Assembly: GCA_903820035.1 (NCBI GenBank)
Contig: CAIJFT010000405.1
Coordinates: 1 to 64,000 of the forward strand
DNA length: 64,000 bases
Direction: 5' to 3'
DNA from: an uncultured Opitutia bacterium
Lineage (GTDB): Bacteria > Verrucomicrobiota > Verrucomicrobiia > Opitutales > Opitutaceae
The position numbers and the translations under genes were made by a program. Of the stretch, positions 7,972 through 16,727 are shown one piece after another (within the stretch, counting starts at the first letter, position 1; the number at the start of each line of letters is the position of its first letter). The notes below the pieces were generated by a model, which was given only the letters and a program-made list of their open reading frames with translations, did no database searches and was not told the origin of the DNA.

Positions 7972-10323
7972 TCAAAATTCAGTCGAAACCGTCAGGAAGT
8001 AGCCGCGCGTCACGAGAGGATTGTAGGTGCTCGTGAGCGGGTTGAGCGCGCCCGCGGTGGCCTTCGCGGCCTTGATCAAGATCACGTCGCGGTCGAAGAG
8101 ATTGTTGATCTGCAACCGGGCCTTGAAGCTCTTCAGGAAGCTGCCGCGCTTCAGGATGGTGCCGTAGCCGAGCGACAGGTCGTGCATCGTGTAGCCGCCC
8201 TGCACGATCGAGAGGGCGCCGGCGGGCAACGGGAGGTCGGGGCTCGCCGCGGAGGCCGTGTAGGTCGAGTACTGGCCGCTGTACTTGGCCATCATCGAGG
8301 CAAAGAAGCCGCCGCGGTCATAGATGAAGCCGTAGCCGGCGGTGACCTGCGGGATGCCGTCGATGCGGCGCTTGGAGCTCTCGTAGGTGCCATAGTTGCG
8401 CGAACCATTGGCGAACAGGCTCAGGCCGCCGGCGAGGTAGTAGGTGCCCTGGGCCTCGACGCCGTAGTAGTAGGCGCCCTTGGCGGTAAACGTGACCTTA
8501 TCGTTCGGGTTGATGATCCCCGTCTGGTTCGGATTCACCGCCGTGACCGGCAGGTTGTGGGTGCGGATAAAGTAGCCGGCGAAGTCGGCGTTGAAGCGGT
8601 TCGTCTTGTAGACGGTGCCGAGCTGGTAGTTCGTCGTCGTCTGCGGCTTCACCACGTTGTTTTCCGGATGATCCTCCTGGAAAAACGCCAGCGGTGGCGT
8701 GAGGAAGCCCTCGGCGAACTGGCCGTAGGCGGACCAGTTTTGCGCGAGACGGTAGTTGGCCAGCACGACCGGCAGCGTCTTGGCGTAGGTCTCGGTATAG
8801 TACGCAGGCAGCAGGTTGGTGGTCTGGTTGATCGGAGCGTCGATTTTGCGCTGCACCGACATGTACTTCACGCCGGGCGTGAGGGTCAGGCCCTGCAGCG
8901 GACGCCACGCGTACTCGGCGTACGGCTCGGTCGTGCGCGTGTAGAAGTGCATGTTGTAGACGTAGCCGCCCTTCGTGGCCGGAGCCAGGGGGTCGAGGTA
9001 GCCCGCGGGCATGGCGACCATCCCGAGCCGCTGGGCGTTTGCGACGTTGTAATCGAGGGCGTATTGGTAGCGCGGTCCAAACTGGTAGTCGTACCAGAGG
9101 CCGGCCTTGAACGTGCCAGCGTCGTCCTCGCGCGAGACGGCGAAGGTGTTGCCGATGGCGCGGACGAAGTTGACCTTGAACCGCCCGGCCAGATCGGTGC
9201 CGGCGACGATCTTGCCGTTGACGAGGGTGGCGCCGCCGTTGTTCGCGGGGGACTCGTGGCTGTTGTTGCTGTAGGAAAAGGTATAGACCTTGTCGCTCAG
9301 CTTCCAGCCGCCGCCCAAATTGCTGTCGAGGGCGATGAAGGCGGTGTCCGTTTGTTTCGCCTGGTAGTTCGAGCCGTAGTAGTTGCCGTTGCGGTCCAGC
9401 GGATCGGCCACGTTGCCGAAATTACGGCCCAGCGTCTGGATCTGCAGCCCGGTCAGCGGGGAGGCGTTCGGGTTGTTGAACTTGATGTTGTTGTACTCGC
9501 CCATGAACGTGAGCGTCGTATTCCGTCCGACGGGCTGGAGGTATTTGAAGAAATACGTGTTGCGCCGTAGCGTGCCGAAGGTGCGGTAACCGTCGGAGTC
9601 CATGTACTGGTAGCTGGTGATCAGCGAGCCGCCGCCGGCCTTGGGCATGACGCCGGTGTTGGCCTCAAAGTGGGCGAGCCGGGTTTTCCAGCTGCCGTAG
9701 CTGAGCGTCGGTACGAAGGACGCCTCGGTGCGGGGATCCTTGGTCTCCATCGCGAGCGTGCCACCGAAGGTGGCCATGCCGATCGTGCTGGCGGTGCCGG
9801 GGCCGCGGTCGACCGTCAGACGGCCGAGGAGCTTTGCCGGAAAGTAACTCGTGGTATGGTGGTTGAAGTCGTTGCCGTCGCCGAAGGGGATGCCGTCGAT
9901 GGTGACATTGTACTGGCCGTCACCGAAACCGCGCATGATCGGCTTGGACTCGTTGAGGCCCGGGCCGTTGGTGGAAAAATTCGTGACGCTCGGCGCGAGC
10001 GCCGCGATCATCGCGTAGTCGGCGGTGGGCGCGATGCTGTTCTGGATCGTCTGGAGGTTGATGATCGACTCGGGCTGCGTGGCCTCAAGCCGGCTCTCGG
10101 TCGGCGCCATGGTGGTCGCCGAGGTGCGGGCTTCCGTCACTTCGAATTCCTGGAGGCGGACGGCGCGGTCCGCCTCGGTCTTGTCCGGCCGGATCGCGAC
10201 CCGCGACTGCGCCAGCAGTCCTGAGCCGAACGCGAGGGCGAACGTGGCGGAGGCGATGAGGCGTGCGCCGCGGGGATAGGCGGGTTGACGCGGTATTTGT
10301 TTGGTGTGGGTGAATGAGTTCAC
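7972..10323 (-). CDS. TonB-dependent receptor
   Basis: LQEFEVTEARTSATT...KLLGRLTVDRGPGTASTIGMATFGGTLAMETKDPR plug; C-terminal LTVSTEF. Confidence 0.93.
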   Translation of the reverse strand: MNSFTHTKQIPRQPAYPRGARLIASATFALAFGSGLLAQSRVAIRPDKTEADRAVRLQEFEVTEARTSATTMAPTESRLEATQPESIINLQTIQNSIAPTADYAMIAALAPSVTNFSTNGPGLNESKPIMRGFGDGQYNVTIDGIPFGDGNDFNHHTTSYFPAKLLGRLTVDRGPGTASTIGMATFGGTLAMETKDPRTEASFVPTLSYGSWKTRLAHFEANTGVMPKAGGGSLITSYQYMDSDGYRTFGTLRRNTYFFKYLQPVGRNTTLTFMGEYNNIKFNNPNASPLTGLQIQTLGRNFGNVADPLDRNGNYYGSNYQAKQTDTAFIALDSNLGGGWKLSDKVYTFSYSNNSHESPANNGGATLVNGKIVAGTDLAGRFKVNFVRAIGNTFAVSREDDAGTFKAGLWYDYQFGPRYQYALDYNVANAQRLGMVAMPAGYLDPLAPATKGGYVYNMHFYTRTTEPYAEYAWRPLQGLTLTPGVKYMSVQRKIDAPINQTTNLLPAYYTETYAKTLPVVLANYRLAQNWSAYGQFAEGFLTPPLAFFQEDHPENNVVKPQTTTNYQLGTVYKTNRFNADFAGYFIRTHNLPVTAVNPNQTGIINPNDKVTFTAKGAYYYGVEAQGTYYLAGGLSLFANGSRNYGTYESSKRRIDGIPQVTAGYGFIYDRGGFFASMMAKYSGQYSTYTASAASPDLPLPAGALSIVQGGYTMHDLSLGYGTILKRGSFLKSFKARLQINNLFDRDVILIKAAKATAGALNPLTSTYNPLVTRGYFLTVSTEF

Positions 10324-10506
10324 GGCGTGATAATGCCGGAGCTCGGTGACGAACGCGTGGCGAACAGGTGAACTTTCCGCTGCCTTTTGGAACGCGGGGT
10401 GCGGTGTTGCCGGATCTTAACCTGGGTGCCGTTGCGGGCAGTGGGCGCTGGCCTGATGCTCGGCGTGCGTCGCGGGGTGTGAGCCCGATGACGCGCCGCC
10501 GCTCCC

Positions 10507-10707
10507 ATGAAATACCTGAACCTCCTGCCTCCCGACGACCAAGTGCTCCAGTGGTTGCTGGAAATTGCGCGTCGGGCCGATGCGCTCGCGGCGCGGCGCG
10601 GCGTCACGCGCGTTTCCGACCGCCAGATCTGGCTCAAGGCCGAATTCGCGGTGTTCGAGGAAACCGAACGGGCCCGGCCGCATGCGGTGCTGATGTCCGC
10701 GAGTTGA
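10507..10707 (+). CDS. Small hypothetical protein (66 aa)
   Basis: MKYLNLLPPDDQVLQWLLEIARRADALAARRGVTRVSDRQIWLKAEFAVFEETERARPHAVLMSAS; balanced composition, followed by a methyltransferase. Confidence 0.5.
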   Translation: MKYLNLLPPDDQVLQWLLEIARRADALAARRGVTRVSDRQIWLKAEFAVFEETERARPHAVLMSAS

Positions 10708-10732
10708 AATCCGAATACCCGCGCTGACCGCC

Positions 10733-11581
10733 ATGTCCGAAGTCACACTGAACTGTCCGCCAGCCGCGCCGTCCGCGGCGGCCCCGGCCGCGGTTGTCCG
10801 CAATTATTTCACCGCTCCCGCCGCCGCCGCGCGTTACGCCACCGGCCGGCCCAGCCGCCAGTCGCGCGCGCTCGAGCTGGTGGCGGAGTCGCTCCGCGAG
10901 TGCCTGCCGTTTGGCCACGCGCTCGATGTCGGCTGTGGTACGGGCCACTCGACGGTGGCCCTGTTGCCGTATGCCACGCGCATCGTCGGCCTCGACTCTT
11001 CCTCGGCCATGCTGGCGCAGGCGGCGGCGGATCCGCGGATCGAGTATCGCAAGGGCCACGCGGAGGCCCTGCCGTTCCGGGCCGCCCACTTCGACCTCGT
11101 GACGGTCAGCGCGGCGTATCATTGGTTTGAACACGAACGATTTTTGCGCGAGGCGGCCCGCGTCCTGCGGCCCGGCGGCTGGCTGGTGCTGTACAAGGCG
11201 GGCTCGATCGGCCGGCCGGAGTGCTATCCGGAATTTGCCCCTTGGTTGCGGGACGTCCTCCGTGCCCGCTATCCGAAGGTGGCGCGGAACAGCGAGGCCC
11301 TGACCGCGGAGGCGGCGGCTGAATTCGGGTTCAGCGAGGCGTGGTGTGAGGTCACCCCGCAGCGGCAAACGCACACCCTGGAAAGCTATGTGAACAACCT
11401 CATGACCCACAGCAGCGTGATCCGGGTGGTGGACGGAGGACATGAGCCCGCGGACCACGCCCGCGCCTGGCTGCGCGCGGAACTCGAACGGTTTTTCACC
11501 GGGGGCCAGACTGAATTTACCACCGAGATCCGCGTCCATGTGCTGCGGCGGATGCCTGCCGGCGGTGAGTGCGCCGGCTGA
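10733..11581 (+). CDS. Class I SAM-dependent methyltransferase
   Basis: ALDVGCGTGHSTVALLPYATRIVGLDSSSAMLAQA motif I; AYHWFEHERFLREAARVLRPGGWLVLY. Confidence 0.9.
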   Translation: MSEVTLNCPPAAPSAAAPAAVVRNYFTAPAAAARYATGRPSRQSRALELVAESLRECLPFGHALDVGCGTGHSTVALLPYATRIVGLDSSSAMLAQAAADPRIEYRKGHAEALPFRAAHFDLVTVSAAYHWFEHERFLREAARVLRPGGWLVLYKAGSIGRPECYPEFAPWLRDVLRARYPKVARNSEALTAEAAAEFGFSEAWCEVTPQRQTHTLESYVNNLMTHSSVIRVVDGGHEPADHARAWLRAELERFFTGGQTEFTTEIRVHVLRRMPAGGECAG

Positions 11582-11653
11582 GGGAGGAAGGCCGGCAGCT
11601 GAAAGCCCCGCGCGAATTGGCGGAGTTTACAACCTGAAGGCCTCAGTTGCCGC

Positions 11654-13291
11654 TCAGTTTCCTGGCCGCGGTTGCAGCAGCAGCAGGAGCGAAGGGGAGC
11701 GGGCGCCCGCCGGTGTCCGGCAACCGAGCAGCGCGGCGAGGGTCGGCACGATCTGCGCCGGCGACACGGGCTCGCGGATCACTTGGGCCGCGATTCCCGG
11801 CCCGCAGAGAATCACCGGGACGTGGGTGTCGTAGTCGTAGGGTGAACCGTGCATCGCCGCGTAGCGCTCGGCTTCGGGATAGAGGTACCAGAGTTTTTCC
11901 TGCACGATCACCACGTCGCCGGAGCGGGCCGGGTGAAAGGCACGGCGCACGCGTTCCCCCAACGGCGTGGCGGGGACTTCGCCCCGCGCCAAGCGGACGT
12001 GTTCAAAGGCATAGGCGATGCCCGGCAGTTGGCGGACCGCGGCGGCGAGGGCGGCTTGCACGGCGGCGGGAGTCAGTTTCGCCGCGGCGACCCGCGGGAG
12101 ATCAAGGTAGAAGCCCGGCGGGACGAAGGCCCTGACGAGATCGGTTTCGACGCCGAGCGAGCGTCGCAGCAGCGCGTTGACCTGGGCCAGGACTTCGGCC
12201 GGCTGAATCCGGCCGGCGGCGAGGCCGCGGGCGCGCGACGCCTCGGGGATATCCGCCGAACCGTGGTCGGCCGAGAGCACGATCAGCACGTGGTCGAGGC
12301 CGACGGCGTCGTCGAGAAACCGGAAGAAGTCCGCGAGGTTGGCGTCGAGCCGCAGGAGATTGTCTTCCGCTTCGGGGCTTTCCGGTCCGTAGGCGTGGCC
12401 GATGTAGTCCGTCGAGGACAGACTCACGGACAGGTAATCGAGTCCGCCGGTCCGGCCGATTTTTTCCGCGGTGATGAGTTCCCGGGTGAAGCCCAGGGTC
12501 AGTTCATCGAAAAAAGGCGTGTACGGAAACGCGGCGAGGAAGAGGGCATCGGACTTGGCCAGCAACGGATGGGGAAAGGTCCGGCCGAGTGACCCGGCGG
12601 GGCGGGCGTGGGGGTTCGCGGCGACCGTGGTGGTCCGGAGCGGGGTCCAGGTCAGCGCCTGGTAGGCGGCGAAGGCCTTGGTGCCATTCCACGCTTCCAG
12701 CCACGCGGGCAGGGTGGACCGGTAAAAGGTGCTGGTGGTAAAACCGCCGGTGGATTCAGAAAACCAATACGCCTGGCCGCGTTGGCCGCCCGGAATGACG
12801 GCGCTGCGGTCTTTGCCGGCCACGGCGAAGGCCCGCCGCCCGGGCCCGCTGGCGACGATTTCATCGCCGATGGTCGCGGCGAGGAGCAGCGCGGGTGAAA
12901 CGCCAACGCCCGGCTTGGCGGGTTCACCGATGACCGGGAAGCGGGCGTCGGCGACGCAGTACGTCATCCGCCCGGTCGCGCGGTCGTACCAGTCGTTGGC
13001 GACGATGCCGTGTTCGCCGGTGGCGGCGCCGGTGGCGAGCACGGCGTGTCCGCTGGCCGTGAGCGTGTTGGCCGCATCATGGTACGCCGCGGTAAACCAA
13101 ACTCCGCGTTCAAGCAGGCGCTGGAAGCCGCCCGCGCCGAATTTCTCCCGATACTTGGGCAAGCGATCGCCCCGCAACTGGTCGATGGTCAACTGCAGGA
13201 CCAAGCGTGGTTCCTCGGGCGGCATGGCGGCCGCGCCGAGCGTGGCCGGTGCGGCGGCGGCGAGGAAAAAGGCGAGGAGGCGGCGTGGCAT
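11654..13291 (-). CDS. Alkaline phosphatase superfamily protein (PafA / type I phosphodiesterase-like)
   Basis: LVLQLTIDQLRGDRLPKYREKFGAGGFQRLLERG...TLTASGHAVLATGAATGEHGIVANDWYDR; VLSADHGSADIPE. Confidence 0.88.
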   Translation of the reverse strand: MPRRLLAFFLAAAAPATLGAAAMPPEEPRLVLQLTIDQLRGDRLPKYREKFGAGGFQRLLERGVWFTAAYHDAANTLTASGHAVLATGAATGEHGIVANDWYDRATGRMTYCVADARFPVIGEPAKPGVGVSPALLLAATIGDEIVASGPGRRAFAVAGKDRSAVIPGGQRGQAYWFSESTGGFTTSTFYRSTLPAWLEAWNGTKAFAAYQALTWTPLRTTTVAANPHARPAGSLGRTFPHPLLAKSDALFLAAFPYTPFFDELTLGFTRELITAEKIGRTGGLDYLSVSLSSTDYIGHAYGPESPEAEDNLLRLDANLADFFRFLDDAVGLDHVLIVLSADHGSADIPEASRARGLAAGRIQPAEVLAQVNALLRRSLGVETDLVRAFVPPGFYLDLPRVAAAKLTPAAVQAALAAAVRQLPGIAYAFEHVRLARGEVPATPLGERVRRAFHPARSGDVVIVQEKLWYLYPEAERYAAMHGSPYDYDTHVPVILCGPGIAAQVIREPVSPAQIVPTLAALLGCRTPAGARSPSLLLLLQPRPGN

Positions 13292-13490
13292 GAGCGTCGC
13301 CGCCAGCAGGTCCGAGCCGGAGCCTCACGTCAGCGTTCGGAATGTGAATTTCAGGTGACGCGGCACCTTCGCTTCCGGCGCAAATGTAACATTGCCGCCG
13401 TTGCGCCGCCGGTCGGGCGAGGGTAGATTCTGACCTGAAGCGAGGCGCGTTCCTGCGCCCGGCGGCCGGTAACCCTGATATCACTCCCCT

Positions 13491-13832
13491 ATGAGCAGCA
13501 ACGGACCGAAGACCCAGGCCACTCCGGTGGCCAAACTGGCGGAACACATCGCCGCCGCCCAGAAGCAGGCGGACCAAGCCAAGAAGACGGCGCAGGCGGC
13601 GAAGGCGCAGGTCAAACAGGCGAAGAAGAAATTCAAGGAGGCCAAGCGCAACGCCAAGGCGGCCAAGAAAGCGGTAAAGTCGCTCAAGCTGGAGCTCAGT
13701 GCGGTGACGGCCAAGGCGAAGAAGGCCAAGGTGGTGTTGCGCCCGAAGCGCCCGGCCAAGAAACCGGCGGCCACGCTGCCGTCCGCCGCCCCCGCACCGG
13801 TGGGGCCCGCGCCGGCCGCGCCTGCAGCCTGA
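13491..13832 (+). CDS. Lys/Ala-rich histone H1-like or coiled-coil protein
   Basis: KLAEHIAAAQKQADQAKKTAQAAKAQVKQAKKKFKEAKRNAKAAKKAVKSLK, P/A/K-rich tail. Confidence 0.75.
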   Translation: MSSNGPKTQATPVAKLAEHIAAAQKQADQAKKTAQAAKAQVKQAKKKFKEAKRNAKAAKKAVKSLKLELSAVTAKAKKAKVVLRPKRPAKKPAATLPSAAPAPVGPAPAAPAA

Positions 13833-13924
13833 GCCGGAGCGTCTGAACCCGGCCCGCTCCCCGGTGGGGCCCGCTGTCTCCAACGGGGATGCACGCCCGG
13901 AAAGGCGCGACGAAACCGGTCCGC

Positions 13925-14854
13925 TCAGTAGATCTCCGGCACGATCATCTTGGCTGCCACCGGTTCGCGCCGGTAGTTCGGATCATGGATCCGCGGCGGC
14001 AGTACGATCTGTTCGTGTTCGACCTCGTTATACTTGATCTGGGAGAGCAGGTGGTGGATGCAGTTGAGCCGGCCCTTCTTCTTGTCCGCGGCCTGCACGA
14101 CCCACCACGGCGCCTCGGCGATGTGGGTGCGTTGGAACATCACCTCCTTGGCCTTGGTGTAGAGTTCCCAGCGCTTGCGGGACTCGAGGTCCATCGGGCT
14201 GAGTTTCCACTGCTTGAGCGGATCGTTGATCCGGCAGCGGAAGCGAAACTCCTGCTCCTCGTCGGTGATGGAGAACCAGTACTTGATGAGCTGGATGCCG
14301 GACCGCACGAGCATCTTTTCGAACTCGGGCACGGACCGGAAAAATTCCTCGTACTCCGCGTCGGAGCAGAAACCCATCACGCGTTCCACGCCCGCCCGGT
14401 TGTACCAACTGCGGTCGAAGAGCACCATTTCGCCGGCGGCGGGGAGGTGTTCCACGTAGCGCTGAAAATACCACTGGGTTTTTTCGCGGTTCGACGGTGC
14501 GGGCAGGGCGGCCACCCGGGCGACGCGCGGGTTCAGCCGTTGCGTGATGCGCTTGATGACCCCGCCCTTGCCGGCGGCGTCACGACCTTCGAACAGGATC
14601 ACCACCCGGTGGCCGCTCGCGACGATCCAATCGTGCATCTTCACCAGTTCGCCCTGCAGGCGGAACAGCTCGCGGAAATACTGGTTCCGCGCCGACGGCG
14701 AGGAGTTTGACTCCGTCGGGCGCGCCGGCTGGTTGGGATCGAGGCTTTCCCAATCCTCCCGCTCCATCTCCAACTCCTCATCGTAGTCGTCGATCAGCTC
14801 GCGGTGGACGCGGCGGATGAGCTCGTCGTCGTGCTTCAGGGAAGGTTTGCTCAT
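13925..14854 (-). CDS. ppk2: Polyphosphate kinase 2 (single domain)
   Basis: MSKPSLKHDDELIRRVHRELIDDYDEELEMER...VVILFEGRDAAGKGGVIKRITQRLNPR...VLFDRSWYNRAGVERVMGFC. Confidence 0.93.
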   Translation of the reverse strand: MSKPSLKHDDELIRRVHRELIDDYDEELEMEREDWESLDPNQPARPTESNSSPSARNQYFRELFRLQGELVKMHDWIVASGHRVVILFEGRDAAGKGGVIKRITQRLNPRVARVAALPAPSNREKTQWYFQRYVEHLPAAGEMVLFDRSWYNRAGVERVMGFCSDAEYEEFFRSVPEFEKMLVRSGIQLIKYWFSITDEEQEFRFRCRINDPLKQWKLSPMDLESRKRWELYTKAKEVMFQRTHIAEAPWWVVQAADKKKGRLNCIHHLLSQIKYNEVEHEQIVLPPRIHDPNYRREPVAAKMIVPEIY

Positions 14855-15036
14855 GCGTCGGTAGAGTGGGGTCAGCAGCCAAGGGCCGGTGGTTCCCCGG
14901 GCGCAAGCCACCGCCGGCGGCGATGGCTCCGGTCGCCGGAATGTAACCGGTTCGTCACCTGATTGACGCATTCGGGGCGCCCGCCGGCGCGGGCGCGGCT
15001 CGACAACCGGTGGGCCCGCGGCAGTTTGGCGGCTGC

Positions 15037-16512
15037 ATGCCGAAAGCCCAAGAACGCTTGCCGAAGCGGCTCTATCAGGCGCGCGCCACGCGGCTCCGCG
15101 CCCGCCTGACCCAACTTCAGCTCGAACTGAAGGATGCGCCCTTCAAGGTGCTCCTCATCATTGCCGGCCCGGAAGGGGCGGGCCGCGGCAGTCTCCTCAA
15201 CACGCTCGCCGAATGGCTCGATCCCCGCGGCGTGGAGACGTTCTCCTACCATCCGCCCACCGACGAGGAGGAGAAGCGCCCGCACCAATGGCGGTTCTGG
15301 CGCAGTCTGCCCGCCAAGGGCCGCATCGGGCTGTATGCGGGATCCTGGTACACGGAGACGCTCCGCGAGGAGGCGCGCAGCGAAAGTGCGCTCAGCCACA
15401 TCGCCCACGAGGCGGATCGCATCCGGGCCTTCGAGAAGCTGCTCGCCGACGGCGGCACCCTCATCCTCAAGGTCTGGCTGGAGATTTCGAAGGAGGCCCA
15501 GGGCCGGCGTTTGAAGACCCTGCGCGAGGATCCGGCCACGGCGTGGCGCGTGACCGACGAGGATTGGGAACATCACCGGCATTACGACCGGTTGGCGGAG
15601 ACGGCCTGGATGATCCGCAGCAAGACCGACCGGCCAGGGGCTCGGTGGACGACGGTGGAGGCCGAGGATGAGCGGGCGCGTGATCTCGCGGTCGGGCAAC
15701 TCCTGCTCACCCGCTTTCGCCAGCAACAGAAGAAAATGGCCCGGCTGGCCCGTCCGCGCGCGCCCGCCGAGGTGACCTCGCTCCGTGCCTCCGGCCTGCG
15801 CCGTCTGCACGCGCTGCCGTTGGATCAGGAGCTTTCGGAAAAGGACTACCATGCTGCGCGGGAGAAATGGCTCGGCCGCCTGAACCGGGCGGTGCGGGCG
15901 GCCTTCGCGGCCGAGCGGGCCGTGGTGTTTGCCTTCGAGGGCTGGGATGCGGCGGGCAAGGGCGGGGCCATCCGTCGCCTGACGAGTGCCATTGATCCGC
16001 GCGACTACCGCGTGATTCCGGTCGCGAAGCCGACCGACGAGGAAAAACACGCGCACTACCTCTGGCGCTTTTGGCGGGACCAGCCCCGGGCCGGCCGCAT
16101 GGCGGTCTTTGACCGCTCCTGGTACGGCCGGGTGCTCGTGGAGCGGCTGGAGGGATTCTGCCGCGACGACGAGTGGCGCCGGGCGTATGAGGAAATCAAC
16201 GACTTCGAGCGGCAGCTGACCGACCACGGCGCCATCGTGATCAAGTATTGGCTGCACGTCTCGCACGCGGAGCAGCTGCGGCGTTTTCGTGAGCGCGAGA
16301 CGACCCCGCACAAGCAGCACAAGATCAACCACGAGGACTGGCGCAACCGGCGCAAGCGCGCGGCCTATGAGGTGGCGGTCGGCGACATGCTCGCGTTGAC
16401 CGACCGGGACAACGCGCCGTGGCACCTCGTGCCGGCCAATGACAAGCGGTATGCCCGGCTGGAAGTGCTCCGCTATGCCAGCCGCCGGATCGAGGAAGTG
16501 CTCGAAGGCTGA
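15037..16512 (+). CDS. pap: Two-domain PPK2 / polyphosphate:AMP phosphotransferase
   Basis: Tandem PPK2 domains: IAGPEGAGRGSLLNTLAEWLDPRG and FAFEGWDAAGKGGAIRRLTSAIDPRDYRV...FDRSWYGRVLVERLEGFC. Confidence 0.9.
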   Translation: MPKAQERLPKRLYQARATRLRARLTQLQLELKDAPFKVLLIIAGPEGAGRGSLLNTLAEWLDPRGVETFSYHPPTDEEEKRPHQWRFWRSLPAKGRIGLYAGSWYTETLREEARSESALSHIAHEADRIRAFEKLLADGGTLILKVWLEISKEAQGRRLKTLREDPATAWRVTDEDWEHHRHYDRLAETAWMIRSKTDRPGARWTTVEAEDERARDLAVGQLLLTRFRQQQKKMARLARPRAPAEVTSLRASGLRRLHALPLDQELSEKDYHAAREKWLGRLNRAVRAAFAAERAVVFAFEGWDAAGKGGAIRRLTSAIDPRDYRVIPVAKPTDEEKHAHYLWRFWRDQPRAGRMAVFDRSWYGRVLVERLEGFCRDDEWRRAYEEINDFERQLTDHGAIVIKYWLHVSHAEQLRRFRERETTPHKQHKINHEDWRNRRKRAAYEVAVGDMLALTDRDNAPWHLVPANDKRYARLEVLRYASRRIEEVLEG

Positions 16513-16727
16513 GGCACGTAGACCGTGGCGCCCCGTGAGGGTCGGCGCGGCCTTTCCCGGTCGCCGCGGGTGCGGCTGCCGGCTGGAAAACGTGGGGGGC
16601 GGACGGCCGAAGGTTTCATGACCACGTGGGTGCTGCGCTCCAACGCGGCTGCGGGAAGAACCGGCGAAGGGAATCGCGCGACCGCATCGCGCTTCACAAT
16701 CGGCGGCAAACCGCCCATCCCTGACGC

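Noticed and set aside
7645-9570. 641-aa plus-strand ORF
   Set aside because: Mostly antisense to the TonB receptor; low-quality repetitive V/A/G/R composition.
9939-10323. Riboswitch (cobalamin-like) upstream of TonB receptors
   Set aside because: I looked for conserved riboswitch boxes before the three receptors and saw none; not supportable.
14872-16425. 517-aa minus-strand ORF
   Set aside because: Antisense of the two-domain PPK2 gene, whose motifs are clear on the plus strand.
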